A DNA stretch of 64,000 nucleotides from Ruegeria conchae. GTDB taxonomy: Bacteria; Pseudomonadota; Alphaproteobacteria; Rhodobacterales; Rhodobacteraceae. This document shows, one piece after another, positions 1 to 9,181 of the stretch; position 1 is the stretch's first letter, and the number at the start of each line of letters is the position of its first letter. The translations under genes and the position numbers were made by a program. Under the pieces are notes generated by a model. It was not told where the DNA came from. It searched no databases and saw only the letters and a program-made list of their open reading frames with translations. The stretch spans positions 62,001 to 126,000 of the forward strand of contig NZ_AEYW01000001.1 of assembly GCF_000192475.1 (NCBI RefSeq), in the 5' to 3' direction.

Positions 1-1
1 G

Positions 2-475
2 CGCGCGGTGCGTCTGGTTACGCTATCTGGGGCAGGTATCGCCGCATTGCTGGTGCTCGTCGTATTCGGGGTCGTGAGCTACAGCGTCTTCATGCGCTAT
101 ATCCTTGGCACACCAATTACTTTTTCCGATGAGCTCAACGGCTTTATCGTCGTGGCAATGGTTGCCCTCGGAGCGGGAGAGGTCCTTTTGCGCGGCGAAC
201 ATTTCGGGGTCGACCTGCTGACTGAGCGTGCTGGTCCTCGAACTCAATGGTTGGTCGAGATTTGGGGGATGATAGGTGTGATCCTGGTCGCTGCGGCTAT
301 TCTCTACAGCGCGGTGATTATGGTGCAGTTCTCATACGATTTCGGTATTTATTCAGATGGATATCTGAGCGTCCAGATGTGGATTCCGCAAGGCTTTCTA
401 CTTATCGGCATGATCATTCTGATTCTTGCGGCGCTGGCTCGCATTTTCACGCTTCTGACGGTTCGCCGACTATGA
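2..475 (+). CDS. TRAP transporter small permease (DctQ family), 5' end cut by window
   Basis: Small membrane subunit of a tripartite ATP-independent periplasmic transporter, which couples the binding protein to the large permease. The frame is open to the window edge, so the true start is probably upstream; a GTG at 8 is the first possible internal start. About four hydrophobic segments are visible. The motif around residues 27-40 (SVFMRYILG, then FSDELNG) is typical of DctQ, in which an aromatic/acidic helix follows the first membrane pass. The stop overlaps the start of the large permease by 4 bp, so the two are translationally coupled. The binding protein is not in the window, and the substrate cannot be read from sequence. 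Confidence 0.9.
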   Translation, partial: RAVRLVTLSGAGIAALLVLVVFGVVSYSVFMRYILGTPITFSDELNGFIVVAMVALGAGEVLLRGEHFGVDLLTERAGPRTQWLVEIWGMIGVILVAAAILYSAVIMVQFSYDFGIYSDGYLSVQMWIPQGFLLIGMIILILAALARIFTLLTVRRL

Positions 476-1758
476 TGACGTTTTTGATTTTGGCCGGGCT
501 GATTGTCCTCTTGCTCACCGGGATGCCAATCTTTGCCGGGCTTGGGCTGACCTCGCTGATCATAATGATGCTGACAGAAGGCAACGTGAACAGCGCGGCC
601 GATACGGTTTTTGCCAAACTGAACAACGGCCTTTTGACGGCCATACCGATGTTTGCCTTCATGGCGCACGTGATGATCCGTGCTGGCGTGGTTAAGGATC
701 TTTACGATGCAGCAAATGCGATTGTCGGCCATTTGCGTGGTGGTCTTGGGGTCGCCACGATCCTCTCCTGCACCATTTTCGCAGCCATTTCCGGTTCGTC
801 TGTTGCCACGGCGCTTACTATTGGTTCGACGGCCATCCCGCAGATGAAGCGCTTCAACTACAGCCCGAGCTATTCATACGGTGTGATTGCAGCGGGCGGT
901 ACGCTCGGGATTTTAATCCCTCCCTCTGGACCTCTTATTCTCTATGCCATCGTAACCGAGGCTTCGATCGGAGCTCTTTTCCTGGCCGGGTTGGTGCCGG
1001 GTATCATGATGGCTGTCATTTTCGCGATCTGGGCGATGGTCAGCGCAGGGTTTGGGGGCGCAGTAGTTTCCCAACCATTTGCAGGCATGGGCGTGATCTG
1101 GGCACGTATGAGGCAATCGATCTGGGCCTTGTTGATGCCACCGGTGGTATTGGGCGGGATCTACCTCGGAATTTTTACGGCCACTGAAGCCGCTTCTATT
1201 GGCTGCCTATATGCTCTGTTCATCAGCGTAGTGGTTTACCGCAATTTCGGTCTGCACGACCTTTGGGTGACCGCGTTTGAGACAGTGCGCACAACGGCGA
1301 TGCTGTTCATGATCCTCGCTTCTGCGGCGCTGTTTGGTCACGCCGTAACCATCATTCGCCTGCCCATCGAGATCGTCGAACAAGTGACGGCAATCGGCCT
1401 CAGCCCCGCCATGTTCGTCGTAGCCGTTATGCTGCTCATTCTGGTGCTGGGCATGTTTTTGGAGACCATATCGATCATCCTGATTACGACGCCAATCGTT
1501 TTTCCTGTCATGCTGGCATTGGGGATCGACCCGATATGGTACGGCATCCTGCTAATGATCAATCTCGAACTGGCGCTGATCACACCTCCTGTCGGGATGA
1601 ACCTCTTCGTTATCAAAGGTATTGCGAAAGCCCCTTTGTCGGAGGTCATTCGCGGAGCCTTGCCCTATGCCGCGCTAATGCTACTGGGCCTGCTCCTGGT
1701 CTTTGCAATCCCACCTTTGTCCACGTGGCTTCCCGAGGCGGCGGGGTTCGGCGGCTAA
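472..1758 (+). CDS. TRAP transporter large permease (DctM family)
   Basis: Twelve-helix TRAP permease subunit that moves substrate with a sodium gradient across the inner membrane. At 428 residues it has the normal DctM length. Visible family features are the ISGSS stretch near residue 105, the LIPPSGPLILY loop near 145 and the ITPPVGMNLFVI motif near 365. The ATG at 472 overlaps the small-permease stop (ATGA), which decides the start over longer in-frame openings. It closes the operon that enters from the left. Its stop faces the leftward reductase gene ending at 2014. No convincing terminator is visible in between. Confidence 0.95.
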   Translation: MMTFLILAGLIVLLLTGMPIFAGLGLTSLIIMMLTEGNVNSAADTVFAKLNNGLLTAIPMFAFMAHVMIRAGVVKDLYDAANAIVGHLRGGLGVATILSCTIFAAISGSSVATALTIGSTAIPQMKRFNYSPSYSYGVIAAGGTLGILIPPSGPLILYAIVTEASIGALFLAGLVPGIMMAVIFAIWAMVSAGFGGAVVSQPFAGMGVIWARMRQSIWALLMPPVVLGGIYLGIFTATEAASIGCLYALFISVVVYRNFGLHDLWVTAFETVRTTAMLFMILASAALFGHAVTIIRLPIEIVEQVTAIGLSPAMFVVAVMLLILVLGMFLETISIILITTPIVFPVMLALGIDPIWYGILLMINLELALITPPVGMNLFVIKGIAKAPLSEVIRGALPYAALMLLGLLLVFAIPPLSTWLPEAAGFGG

Positions 1759-2013
1759 GAAACGCGTTTTGGAAAGCCCTTGGGCACTACCCTCCCACGT
1801 CTCAACAGGATAGGACCCCGTGGTTGACACCCGTTCAGCGATGTTCGCAGTTTGTCATCGTATTATCAAACATCCAATGGTTGCGGAATCTGACGTTCGT
1901 TATGTCGCTCTCCGTCAACCGCAAATCGGACAACGCTGACCATTTCAGTGCTTGCTTCAAAGCTAGGTTTCGGAAATTGAATGCGAGACGCAACAATGTC
2001 CGGGCCTTATACT

Positions 2014-2823
2014 CTACCAATCTGGAAAACGTGTCGTGAAATAGCTCGGGAGCCGGACTGTAAACAGCCGCTGCAGCATGGATCTCAAGGAAATGCCCAC
2101 TGTTATTTTTGCGGGGCTTCCATCCTCTGGAGAGTAGCCAATCGCTTGTCGTGTTTCGGTGATGTCCCAGCGCATACCTGGGTTATCTGACATTAGGTTC
2201 AGGGCTGCGAAGGAAATGTCCTTGGCATCTATTGCGGCGCGCATTCCGCCTAGAAAGTCCCGATCACTCAACCACATCTCCTGACCCCATCGGCCCATCG
2301 CCATATGTGTGCCGGGTTGGTTGTCGTGAGTCCATTGTGTCCAGCCGATGCGCAAGCAGATGACCGACAGTCCGTGATGCTCGGCGAAATAGGCCCCTGT
2401 CCGTTCACAGAACAGCTTTGACATGCCGTAGGCGTTTACTGGCCCTGGTGGTGCCGCGCTGTTGAGCACCTCATGCGTGAACCTTTTGTCGCCGTGAACC
2501 CAGTTGGAGCTGGCAAGAACCACGCGGCTGACGCCCATGGCTACCGCATGGTGATAGAGAGAAAGCGTTGCATCCATATTGTGTTTGATCGCGGAGGCCC
2601 AAGTGGCGGAGGGCTCTCGGTCTCCGGCAAGATGCACGATAACGTCCACTCCCTTTAGCAAACTGATCCAACTGCTGTCGTCGGACAGGTCTGCTGTGTG
2701 AATGTCGGGATGATCAACGGGACGGATGTCGATGCCAGAGACGGTGTAATCGGAGTCGCTTTCTAGCGCGTTGAAGAGTTTGCGGCCGAGATGCCCGCCT
2801 GCGCCTGTAATCAAGACATGCAT
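2014..2823 (-). CDS. NAD-dependent epimerase/dehydratase, uronate dehydrogenase-like
   Basis: Extended short-chain dehydrogenase, 269 residues. The N-terminal Rossmann motif is TGAGGHLG (residues 6-13). The VVLASSN segment near 105 and the catalytic YGMSK near 132 match the layout of uronate dehydrogenases, which oxidise the C1 of hexuronates to the aldarolactone. It is the last gene of the leftward ABC operon and overlaps the mutarotase-like gene by 13 bp. The last 20 or so residues look like an added tail. The clearer Udh in this window is at 43748. This one may act on another aldose, so the substrate is an inference. Confidence 0.8.
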   Translation of the reverse strand: MHVLITGAGGHLGRKLFNALESDSDYTVSGIDIRPVDHPDIHTADLSDDSSWISLLKGVDVIVHLAGDREPSATWASAIKHNMDATLSLYHHAVAMGVSRVVLASSNWVHGDKRFTHEVLNSAAPPGPVNAYGMSKLFCERTGAYFAEHHGLSVICLRIGWTQWTHDNQPGTHMAMGRWGQEMWLSDRDFLGGMRAAIDAKDISFAALNLMSDNPGMRWDITETRQAIGYSPEDGSPAKITVGISLRSMLQRLFTVRLPSYFTTRFPDW

Positions 2824-3713
2824 GACAGGAACTCCTTGTTGTTTGTGAGCCCCAATCGCATTTGGGTTGCATCTTCATCCGTCAAGACGCGGAACGTCTG
2901 CCGAAAACTCAGCGTTTCATTCGGTGCGAGCTTGCGTGCCGGGGAGTGCCACTCCGCTTCGCAATAGGCGTAATCGGCTGAATTAAAGACCTCAAACGGA
3001 TAGTCGTGTGCAAATTGATCGCTCTTTTGAGGTTCTGGTACTGAGCACATCAGCAAAGGGGTATCAGAGCCGCACCGTATCAATGTACGACCGTTGGGGT
3101 TCGGTAGCCCGACCTTGAATTCCTGCTGTCTGTTGCAATCCACGACAATGCCGTTGCCGTGCGTAGCTATCATCCCTTCGGCAGAGCCAAAAACAGGATA
3201 AAATGCAGGGTCTTCCAATTCGACACCGACCTTGGTGGGGGTGTTAAGCATCATGACTGACCAAATGCCGGTCAGGCGCGAGGAGGTCCCATGGTTGACC
3301 ACGATGTGTTCTATTTCCCAGCTTTCCGCCGAGGTCAGCGTGATGCGGCGCGACACTGACAAGTGCGAGGTCGGGCATACTGCGCTGGTCATGTCGATAC
3401 GAGTGCTGCTTCTTGAAGTGATCTGGTAAGCGCCGCTGTCCAACACGGGAAACGGAGCGCCGTTTACCCAGGATGCATCTGGGGCGATCCACGTCTTCTC
3501 GCCGCCCCAGAGCGGAAAACCAAATTGTGGAGAGCGTGTGGGCAGATAAGTAAGCCGCGTGTCATCGACCTCCAACCCGTCGAGATCTTTGTTTTGAAAT
3601 AGGAGGGAGCGCCCCTGGAAATTCACATCCCATAAGCGGCCCCCGATGCCGGGCAGGAGTGTCAGCTGCAGATCGTTTTGCTGCAGGTGAAGAACGCTCC
3701 ATCTGTCCGACAT
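2811..3713 (-). CDS. Aldose epimerase/mutarotase-like protein (DUF4432-like)
   Basis: About 300 residues of beta-rich sequence of the galactose-mutarotase fold type. The opening (LTLLPGIGGRLWDVNFQGRS) and the WGGEKTW segment near 83 are what led to this call. Proteins of this type interconvert anomers or bind sugars. The start chosen is the ATG at 3713, preceded by a strong AGGAGGGGG ribosome-binding site. An upstream ATG in the same frame has none and would run into the binding-protein gene. It lies between the ABC binding protein and the reductase, so it probably prepares the imported sugar for the dehydrogenase. Family membership is fairly certain, but activity is unproven. Confidence 0.7.
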   Translation of the reverse strand: MSDRWSVLHLQQNDLQLTLLPGIGGRLWDVNFQGRSLLFQNKDLDGLEVDDTRLTYLPTRSPQFGFPLWGGEKTWIAPDASWVNGAPFPVLDSGAYQITSRSSTRIDMTSAVCPTSHLSVSRRITLTSAESWEIEHIVVNHGTSSRLTGIWSVMMLNTPTKVGVELEDPAFYPVFGSAEGMIATHGNGIVVDCNRQQEFKVGLPNPNGRTLIRCGSDTPLLMCSVPEPQKSDQFAHDYPFEVFNSADYAYCEAEWHSPARKLAPNETLSFRQTFRVLTDEDATQMRLGLTNNKEFLSCMS

Positions 3714-3765
3714 GTACCCCCTCCTATCGGTTTCCCGGAGCGATAGAATGCACCGGGACAATCCC

Positions 3766-4761
3766 TTAGGTGTGCTTGAACTGGACGACGTTTTCGGCAG
3801 TGATCGGCATAACCCCGGTTTCAACACGCTCTGGCAAAGGATTGATGCCAGCCGCCTTCCAATCGGGCAAGACCTTCAGCGCGTCAGTGTTCTGCCAATG
3901 CATCATGTGGAAGGCGAGAAAGATCTCCAGATAGGATTTCTGAGCCACAGCGCCGTGAATTGTGCCGTCTTCGATATAGGGAAGCATATCATCATTTCGG
4001 TCCATCGCGACGATCTTGATGTCCTTGCGTCCCGCCTCATTGACTGCAATTGCCGCGCCTTTGCCGCTGTCGCCGTCCGTGCCGCCAATGCCAACAATAT
4101 CCGGGTTCGCCTGAATTGCCTGAAGGTAGGCTGTCGGCGCATAGGACGGGTCGGCCTTATCGTTGACGACGTCGACGACCTCGATATCCGGGTATTTCTC
4201 GGCAAAGATTTGTTTGTACCCTTCGACACGCTCCAATGTGGAAGGGGCAGGGAAAGTGCCGAGGATAACTTTGCCTTTCCCGCCAATCGCTTGCGCGAGC
4301 ATTTCACCGCCGACACGTCCTGCCTGAACGCCGTTGATACCAAGGAATGTGGACCGGGGACTGTCGGGAATATCGCCAATACAACATGTGACCGGAATGC
4401 CCGCCTCGACCGCACGTTCGACGCCGGGGGCCAGAGTGGCTGGATCACCGGGGAAGATAAGGATGCCTGCGGGACGTCTTGCGATCAGTTCATCCAATTG
4501 GCGTGCTTGTGCGGCCGTGTCGAAATCCAACGGGCCGGTGAATGTTGCCTTGATGCCCATTAACTCCTCAAGGTCTTCCATCGCATTGCGATAGTCCACC
4601 CAGAACGGCACCTGCGTTACGATGGACAGGAACACATACTCTTTGCCGGCCGCTTGCGCCATGGCTTCTTTGGACAGCATGGGCAGTCCGAACGCTGCGG
4701 CCAATCCAGCGGTGGTACCCGCTGTCAGCAGCCTGCGCCGATTCACATTCAATTCAGTCAT
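3766..4761 (-). CDS. CUT2 sugar ABC transporter substrate-binding protein (Tat-type signal)
   Basis: Periplasmic binding protein of the ribose/galactose type (Peripla_BP_4), 331 residues. The N-terminus carries a twin-arginine-like signal (NRRRLLTAG, residues 7-15) followed by a hydrophobic stretch ending near AMA-QA, so export in folded form is likely. The GIGGTDGDSGKGAA segment near 235 and the VAMDRND segment near 260 are typical of sugar contact loops. It is third in the leftward ABC operon, after ATPase and permease, which is unusual because binding-protein genes often come first. The substrate is unknown; a pentose, hexose or deoxysugar is likely from the neighbours. Confidence 0.92.
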   Translation of the reverse strand: MTELNVNRRRLLTAGTTAGLAAAFGLPMLSKEAMAQAAGKEYVFLSIVTQVPFWVDYRNAMEDLEELMGIKATFTGPLDFDTAAQARQLDELIARRPAGILIFPGDPATLAPGVERAVEAGIPVTCCIGDIPDSPRSTFLGINGVQAGRVGGEMLAQAIGGKGKVILGTFPAPSTLERVEGYKQIFAEKYPDIEVVDVVNDKADPSYAPTAYLQAIQANPDIVGIGGTDGDSGKGAAIAVNEAGRKDIKIVAMDRNDDMLPYIEDGTIHGAVAQKSYLEIFLAFHMMHWQNTDALKVLPDWKAAGINPLPERVETGVMPITAENVVQFKHT

Positions 4762-4817
4762 CGTAGTCTCCCTGTTTTGGATCTTTGGTTGTTGTTGGGT
4801 TTTGGAAAGCTTATGGA

Positions 4818-5810
4818 TTAGCCCCGTTTGCTTCGGATCAGCATGTCCAAGGCCACCGCTGTAACGAGCACACCGCCGATGACGATCATCTGCCAGTAGA
4901 TCGATACGGCCAGCATCGTCATAGTGTTGTTGATCAACGCGACAAAAACGACGCCGAGGAAAGCACCGAGAATAGTACCTTCGCCGCCGCGTAGGGATGC
5001 GCCACCGATGACCGCAGCCGCCAGAACCTGAAGTTCGATACCGTTGCCTGCCGTGGGCGTACCGCTCATCAGGCGGGAGGCCAGCAATACACCCGCCAAA
5101 GCAGCCAGAATACCGGTCAGTGCGTACAGAATGATACGTACGCGTGTGACATGGATGCCTGACAACATCGCGGCCTTTTCATTGGCGCCGATGAAATAGA
5201 CCTGACGGAAAAAGCGCGTATGGCGGACGGCCAGGTCAAACAGAACGACGAGCAGAATGGTGAACAAGACGATTACCGGAAAGCCGCCTATGTCAGCTTT
5301 GCCGATCCAGGCAAATGATGCCGGCAGGCTTGAGACAGAAAAACCTTCGGTCAGGACAAGAGCGATGCCTCGCGCGATCGACATCGTGCCGAGGGTCGCG
5401 ATAAGCGGATTGATCCCGAGGCCGGTCACGAGCAAACCGTTCACTACCCCGACAATTCCACCCAACACTAATCCGCATACCACAGCGAGCGGAATTGGCA
5501 TGCCAGTCAAAAGCAGCATGGCTACGACGGTAGAAGACAAAGCCATAACCGATCCAACGGAAAGATCGAACCCGCCGGATGCAAGTAGGATCGCCATACC
5601 GATCACGATGATCGCGGTGGGGGCCATGCCCACGGCCACGGCTCGAAAGTTCGAGAAGCTAAGGAAGTAGGGATTAACGTTGGACATCACGATGATGATG
5701 GCGGCGATCAGAACGATCAGCGTCAGTTCACGAATATCGACAAAAGCTTGCAAAACACGGCGCAGCAGCGGACGCTTCATGGGCAAGTTGGCTTGAGCGG
5801 TCATGGTCAC
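4818..5810 (-). CDS. CUT2 sugar ABC transporter permease (RbsC-like)
   Basis: Inner-membrane permease of the BPD_transp_2 family, 330 residues with about eight to ten hydrophobic segments. The ASGGFDLSVGS motif near residue 82 and the VIGGASLRGGEGT motif near 270 are hallmarks of RbsC-type permeases. A GTG at 5810 overlaps the ATPase stop (GTGA) and has an AGGAG seven bases upstream. The ATG two codons later is spaced less well. It functions with the ATPase at 5807-7372 and the binding protein at 3766-4761. Confidence 0.94.
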   Translation of the reverse strand: MTMTAQANLPMKRPLLRRVLQAFVDIRELTLIVLIAAIIIVMSNVNPYFLSFSNFRAVAVGMAPTAIIVIGMAILLASGGFDLSVGSVMALSSTVVAMLLLTGMPIPLAVVCGLVLGGIVGVVNGLLVTGLGINPLIATLGTMSIARGIALVLTEGFSVSSLPASFAWIGKADIGGFPVIVLFTILLVVLFDLAVRHTRFFRQVYFIGANEKAAMLSGIHVTRVRIILYALTGILAALAGVLLASRLMSGTPTAGNGIELQVLAAAVIGGASLRGGEGTILGAFLGVVFVALINNTMTMLAVSIYWQMIVIGGVLVTAVALDMLIRSKRG

Positions 5811-7372
5811 GTCGCGACTCCTGATTGATTGGATTGGGGCGCATCAACAATTGGGGCGGAATTTCCGGCGGCCATTTGAAGAAGCGTGGTTTCGGTTGCC
5901 TCAGCGGCTGCGATGTCTCCCATGAGGTGACCGTCGTGGACGACAAGGATGCGGGTCGAGAGAGAGACAAGTTCGGGAAAATCGGATGACACGACGAGGA
6001 TGGCCATTCCCTCGGCTGCTCGACGCAAAAGTTCCGTGTGGATTTGGAATTTGGCTCCGACATCGACCCCTTTTGTGGGCTCCTCAATGATCAGAAGAGC
6101 TGGCGCGCGTTTGAGCCACTTGGCCAACATAATCTTTTGCTGATTGCCCCCTGAGAGATCACCAACAAGTTCGTTAATCCCGCTGGTTTTGACACTGAAG
6201 GCGTCAATGGCTGTTTGGCTGGCTGCTTTGATCGAGCCCGAACGCATGAACCCAGCAGACGCATGATCGGAAAGACTGGCCGCGATCAGGTTGTCGCTGA
6301 GTGATTGTTCCAGAAAGAGGCCTTCAGTCTTGCGTTCTTCGGGAACAAACCCGACCCCAGCACGCATCGCCTGCCGCAAGGACGCAAAGTTAACAGGCTT
6401 GCCGTGAAGTCTGATCTCCCCGGTCGCGCCATGCATCAGCCCGACAATCGATCGAACAATCTCGCTGCGGCGAGCGCCCATCAACCCCGCCATGCCTACA
6501 ATCTCTCCGGCTTTAATGGAGAAGGAAATGTCTTCGAATTCACCTGGATGGGTTAGGTGTTGGACATGCAAAACCTCTTCGCCGTTAATTTTGCCTGACC
6601 GCGTGACATCACCGGGGTGAGCGCCGCCGATCATCTCGGCAACGACTTGTTCCTGAGAAGTTTCCGAAACCGGTAAAGTGCTGATGTGTCGCCCATCTCG
6701 CAAAACGGTAATGCGATCCGAGATCTGGAAAATCTCGGCCATATGGTGGCTGACATAGACGATGCCAATCCCTTTCTTTGTCAGGGACTTTAGGACTTCG
6801 AATAGTGCGTCTACTTCGTCGGGTGCCAATGCCGATGTCGGTTCATCCAGCAAAAGGACGCGGGAATTCAACGACAGCGCCTTGGCGATTTCAACAATCT
6901 GGCGGGAGCTGATCGGCAAATTTTCCACGGGTGTTGAGACGTCGATATCCAGACCGAATTCCGCCAGCAACGCCTGCGCACGGCGGCGTAGTTCAGGCCA
7001 GTCAACTACGCCAAACCGGGTGGGTACGCGCCCCGCGTAGATGTTTTCCGCGACAGAGAGCGCGCCAGCGAGGCTGAGCTCTTGGAAAACACAGCCGATG
7101 CCCAGGGATTGCGCGTGCGATGGGCTTTCGACTCGCTGTTCCTTGCCGTCGCACAGGATACGCCCAGCAGAGGGTTGGTGAAGCCCATAAAACAGGCCGA
7201 GACAGGTGGATTTTCCGGCGCCGTTTTCCCCACAAAGCGCGTGAACTTCGCCGGGTCTCAATTCAAAGTCGACGCCATCCAAAACAATGTTCGTGCCGAA
7301 GCTTTTGCCAACCCGATCCAGCTGGATCAGTGGTTGTGGCCCTGGTGATTCAGGTTTCACTGCTGGCGTCAT
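5807..7372 (-). CDS. CUT2 sugar ABC transporter ATP-binding protein (RbsA-like, two ATPase domains)
   Basis: Tandem nucleotide-binding protein of about 520 residues. The first domain has Walker A GENGAGKST near residue 48, an ISSRQIVEIAKA signature region and Walker B LLLDEPTSAL. The second domain has the expected degenerate P-loop (GLMGARRSEI), an intact LSGGNQQK signature and EEPTKGVDVG. This asymmetry is normal for RbsA-type proteins. The ATG at 7372 follows a GGGAGGAAG ribosome-binding site, so ten codons of the longer reading frame are excluded. An ATCTG-N6-CAGAT operator at 7401-7416 lies just upstream, so this gene probably heads the transport part of the operon under GntR control. Confidence 0.94.
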   Translation of the reverse strand: MTPAVKPESPGPQPLIQLDRVGKSFGTNIVLDGVDFELRPGEVHALCGENGAGKSTCLGLFYGLHQPSAGRILCDGKEQRVESPSHAQSLGIGCVFQELSLAGALSVAENIYAGRVPTRFGVVDWPELRRRAQALLAEFGLDIDVSTPVENLPISSRQIVEIAKALSLNSRVLLLDEPTSALAPDEVDALFEVLKSLTKKGIGIVYVSHHMAEIFQISDRITVLRDGRHISTLPVSETSQEQVVAEMIGGAHPGDVTRSGKINGEEVLHVQHLTHPGEFEDISFSIKAGEIVGMAGLMGARRSEIVRSIVGLMHGATGEIRLHGKPVNFASLRQAMRAGVGFVPEERKTEGLFLEQSLSDNLIAASLSDHASAGFMRSGSIKAASQTAIDAFSVKTSGINELVGDLSGGNQQKIMLAKWLKRAPALLIIEEPTKGVDVGAKFQIHTELLRRAAEGMAILVVSSDFPELVSLSTRILVVHDGHLMGDIAAAEATETTLLQMAAGNSAPIVDAPQSNQSGVAT

Positions 7373-7400
7373 ACAAGCTTCCTCCCGCCTTTTGATTGGC

Positions 7401-7416
7401 ATCTGATATCTCAGAT
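7401..7416. promoter_or_regulatory. GntR-type operator, ATCTG-N6-CAGAT
   Basis: The 16-bp sequence has inverted ATCTG/CAGAT arms around ATATCT. It sits 29 bp upstream of the ABC ATPase start and recurs at 8221, 8243 (one mismatch) and 23109. FCD-type GntR proteins bind short palindromes of this kind. The adjacent regulator at 7508-8179 is the natural candidate. The assignment rests on recurrence and position only. Confidence 0.65.
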
Positions 7417-7457
7417 GTCAACTGAAAAAGAAAAGACCGGGAGGTGCCCAAGAGAAA

Positions 7458-7483
7458 GGGGCGGCGCCGATTTGGCCCGCCCC
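7458..7483. terminator. GC-rich hairpin downstream of the GntR gene
   Basis: The arms GGGGCGG and CCGCCCC (seven pairs), with a further GCC/GGC pairing inside, enclose a GATTT loop. Read leftward, the hairpin follows the GntR stop by 25 bp and is followed by a pyrimidine-rich CTTTCTCTT run. It could terminate or attenuate the regulator transcript before the ABC genes. Confidence 0.5.
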
Positions 7484-7507
7484 CGTCACAACGAAGCTAC
7501 GTTTTTG

Positions 7508-8179
7508 CTAGGATGCGGTCGCTCCTTCGAGGACGATGGCGGCGCTTTTGTAGGCTTGTCTGGTACGGTCAATATGCGCAGTGAGAAGAGATTTGATTTT
7601 GGCCATGTCGCCTTCGCGAACGGCAATAGCGATTTTCGAATGCTCATCGAAGGAGAGCTCAGTATGCTGTGGCAGCTTCGCCAAATGGGTCCGCAATGCG
7701 GCAATCTTACCAATGTAGCGTGTATAGCTGGCCGTCAGGTAATCGTTACCGGCATGTTCAAAAATTAACTGATGAAATGTGGTATCCAGTGAAAGGTAAC
7801 CCTTTTCATTACCTCGCCTGCGTTCCTTCTCCATGTCCTTCACGACCCGCTGCATGTCGTCGGCAAGACCTTCCGGGTTCCGCAACAACGCAAGTTCAAA
7901 GGCGGCAGTTTCGATAGCCTGTCTGAAATCGCAGATCTGAGTCACTTCCGGCTCAGACAGCGAAAAAACGCGTGCGCCTTTTTGAGGCTCGATACTGACC
8001 AACCCTTCGTCACGTAATTGAGCGAGTGCTTCGCGGACTGGCGATTTCGATACGCCCAGCTCTTCGGAGATTTTTCGCTCCGACAAAACCTGACCCATTT
8101 TCAGGGAGCCATCGATAATACTATTCCGCAAATGTTCCAGTGCGAGTTCACGCAAAGACTTGGGTCTCTCAAGCGCCAT
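7508..8179 (-). CDS. GntR family transcriptional regulator, FCD subfamily
   Basis: A 223-residue regulator with an N-terminal winged helix (residues about 10-75, including LSERKISEELGVSKSPVREAL) and a C-terminal all-helical FCD ligand-binding domain (about 80-215). FCD domains usually carry metal-binding Asp and His residues and sense a sugar acid or organic acid. Candidates here are the Asp/His cluster in LDTTFHQLIF and the HSKIA and LLTAHID segments. It lies between two sugar operons that diverge around it and is flanked on both sides by ATCTG-N6-CAGAT sites. It therefore probably represses both operons and is released by a pathway intermediate. Confidence 0.93.
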   Translation of the reverse strand: MALERPKSLRELALEHLRNSIIDGSLKMGQVLSERKISEELGVSKSPVREALAQLRDEGLVSIEPQKGARVFSLSEPEVTQICDFRQAIETAAFELALLRNPEGLADDMQRVVKDMEKERRRGNEKGYLSLDTTFHQLIFEHAGNDYLTASYTRYIGKIAALRTHLAKLPQHTELSFDEHSKIAIAVREGDMAKIKSLLTAHIDRTRQAYKSAAIVLEGATAS

Positions 8180-8217
8180 CTGAGGATATCTCCAAAAAAA
8201 GGTGTTGCCAGATGCAA

Positions 8218-8261
8218 GATATCTGATACACCAGATTAGGCAAGCTGGTATATCAGATATC
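8218..8261. promoter_or_regulatory. Tandem GntR-type operators within a 17-bp inverted repeat
   Basis: Two 17-bp arms (8218-8234 and 8245-8261) are inverted copies with one mismatch, separated by 10 bp. Each arm is part of its own ATCTG-N6-CAGAT-like palindrome: 8221-8236 is exact and 8243-8258 has one mismatch. The two are offset by 22 bp, about two helical turns. The site lies 24-68 bp upstream of the lactonase start and 39 bp upstream of the divergent GntR start. It could therefore control both, with cooperative binding of two dimers. Confidence 0.7.
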
Positions 8262-8285
8262 AGAATGTACTTAGGAGATCAAAAA

Positions 8286-9155
8286 GTGCGCGCAGAGTTG
8301 GTCGTCGATTGTAAGAACCAGCACGGGGAAGGGATTTTCTGGAATCCCGCCGATGGTCTTGTCTGGTGGACCGACATTGAAGGTTGTGCGCTTTGGTCAT
8401 TTGATGCTGCAACGTCAGAAACTGCCTCTCATGAGATGCCGGAGCGTGTGTGTTGCTTCGCGCCGCGCGCGTCTGGCGGTCTGATTGTTGCTTATGCTGA
8501 TCGAGTTGTCTTGTTCGATTCGCTCAATAGCGAGGAAACCCTCGTGGCACGATTCGAGCCGAACAATCCGGAGACACGGCTGAACGACGGGCGAACCGAT
8601 CGCCAGGGGCGATTGATTGTTGGAGGCATGAACGAAGTTTCTGGTAAGGCCGATTCGTCAGTCATCCTCGTCGATAAAGACTTGAGTGTGCGGACGATTA
8701 TCGAAGGAGTGTCTTGCGCCAATTCGACTTGCTTTACATCCGACGGTGAGACGATGTTCTTCGCGGATACTCCGGATCGGGAAATCGTCGCATTTGATTA
8801 CGACACCCGCAATGGAACCGTTTCGAACCGTCGGCGGCACGCTTCTTTCAATGATGAGCCCGGCTTGCCTGATGGGTCCTGTGTCGATGCCGAAGGGGGC
8901 GTCTGGAACGCCGAATGGGAAGGCCATCGCGTTGTTCGCGTCGCACCTGATGGCACGATAGATCGCGTGATCGAGGTGCCGGTCTGGAAGCCAACCTGTT
9001 GCGCTTTCGGTGGCCCTGATCTCGACACGCTGTTCATCACGACCTCAAGGCTGATGAGTGACGAAGCAGCTTTAACAAAAGAACCGGAATCCGGCGGCCT
9101 CTTTGCTGTGAAACCCGGCGTTCGTGGCGTGATCGACGCGCCATTCAAAGGATAA
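8286..9155 (+). CDS. SMP-30/gluconolactonase family sugar lactonase
   Basis: Six-bladed beta-propeller lactonase, about 289 residues, which hydrolyses an aldonolactone to the aldonate. Metal-site residues of the family are recognisable: Glu in GEGIFWNP near residue 15, Asn-Asp in LNDGRTD near 100 and Asp in LPDGSCVD near 200. A GTG at 8286 is preceded at eight bases by AGGAG. Longer in-frame starts would run through the operator and were rejected. It heads the 13-gene operon to 18999 and should act after a sugar 1-dehydrogenase, presumably one of the SDRs downstream. Confidence 0.9.
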   Translation: MRAELVVDCKNQHGEGIFWNPADGLVWWTDIEGCALWSFDAATSETASHEMPERVCCFAPRASGGLIVAYADRVVLFDSLNSEETLVARFEPNNPETRLNDGRTDRQGRLIVGGMNEVSGKADSSVILVDKDLSVRTIIEGVSCANSTCFTSDGETMFFADTPDREIVAFDYDTRNGTVSNRRRHASFNDEPGLPDGSCVDAEGGVWNAEWEGHRVVRVAPDGTIDRVIEVPVWKPTCCAFGGPDLDTLFITTSRLMSDEAALTKEPESGGLFAVKPGVRGVIDAPFKG

Positions 9156-9181
9156 CTAACGAAATTCTGGAGGAGAAAACT

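Noticed and set aside
3712..4563. 283-residue plus-strand open frame
   Set aside because: Lies antisense within the ABC binding-protein and mutarotase-like genes, no ribosome-binding site and no domain.
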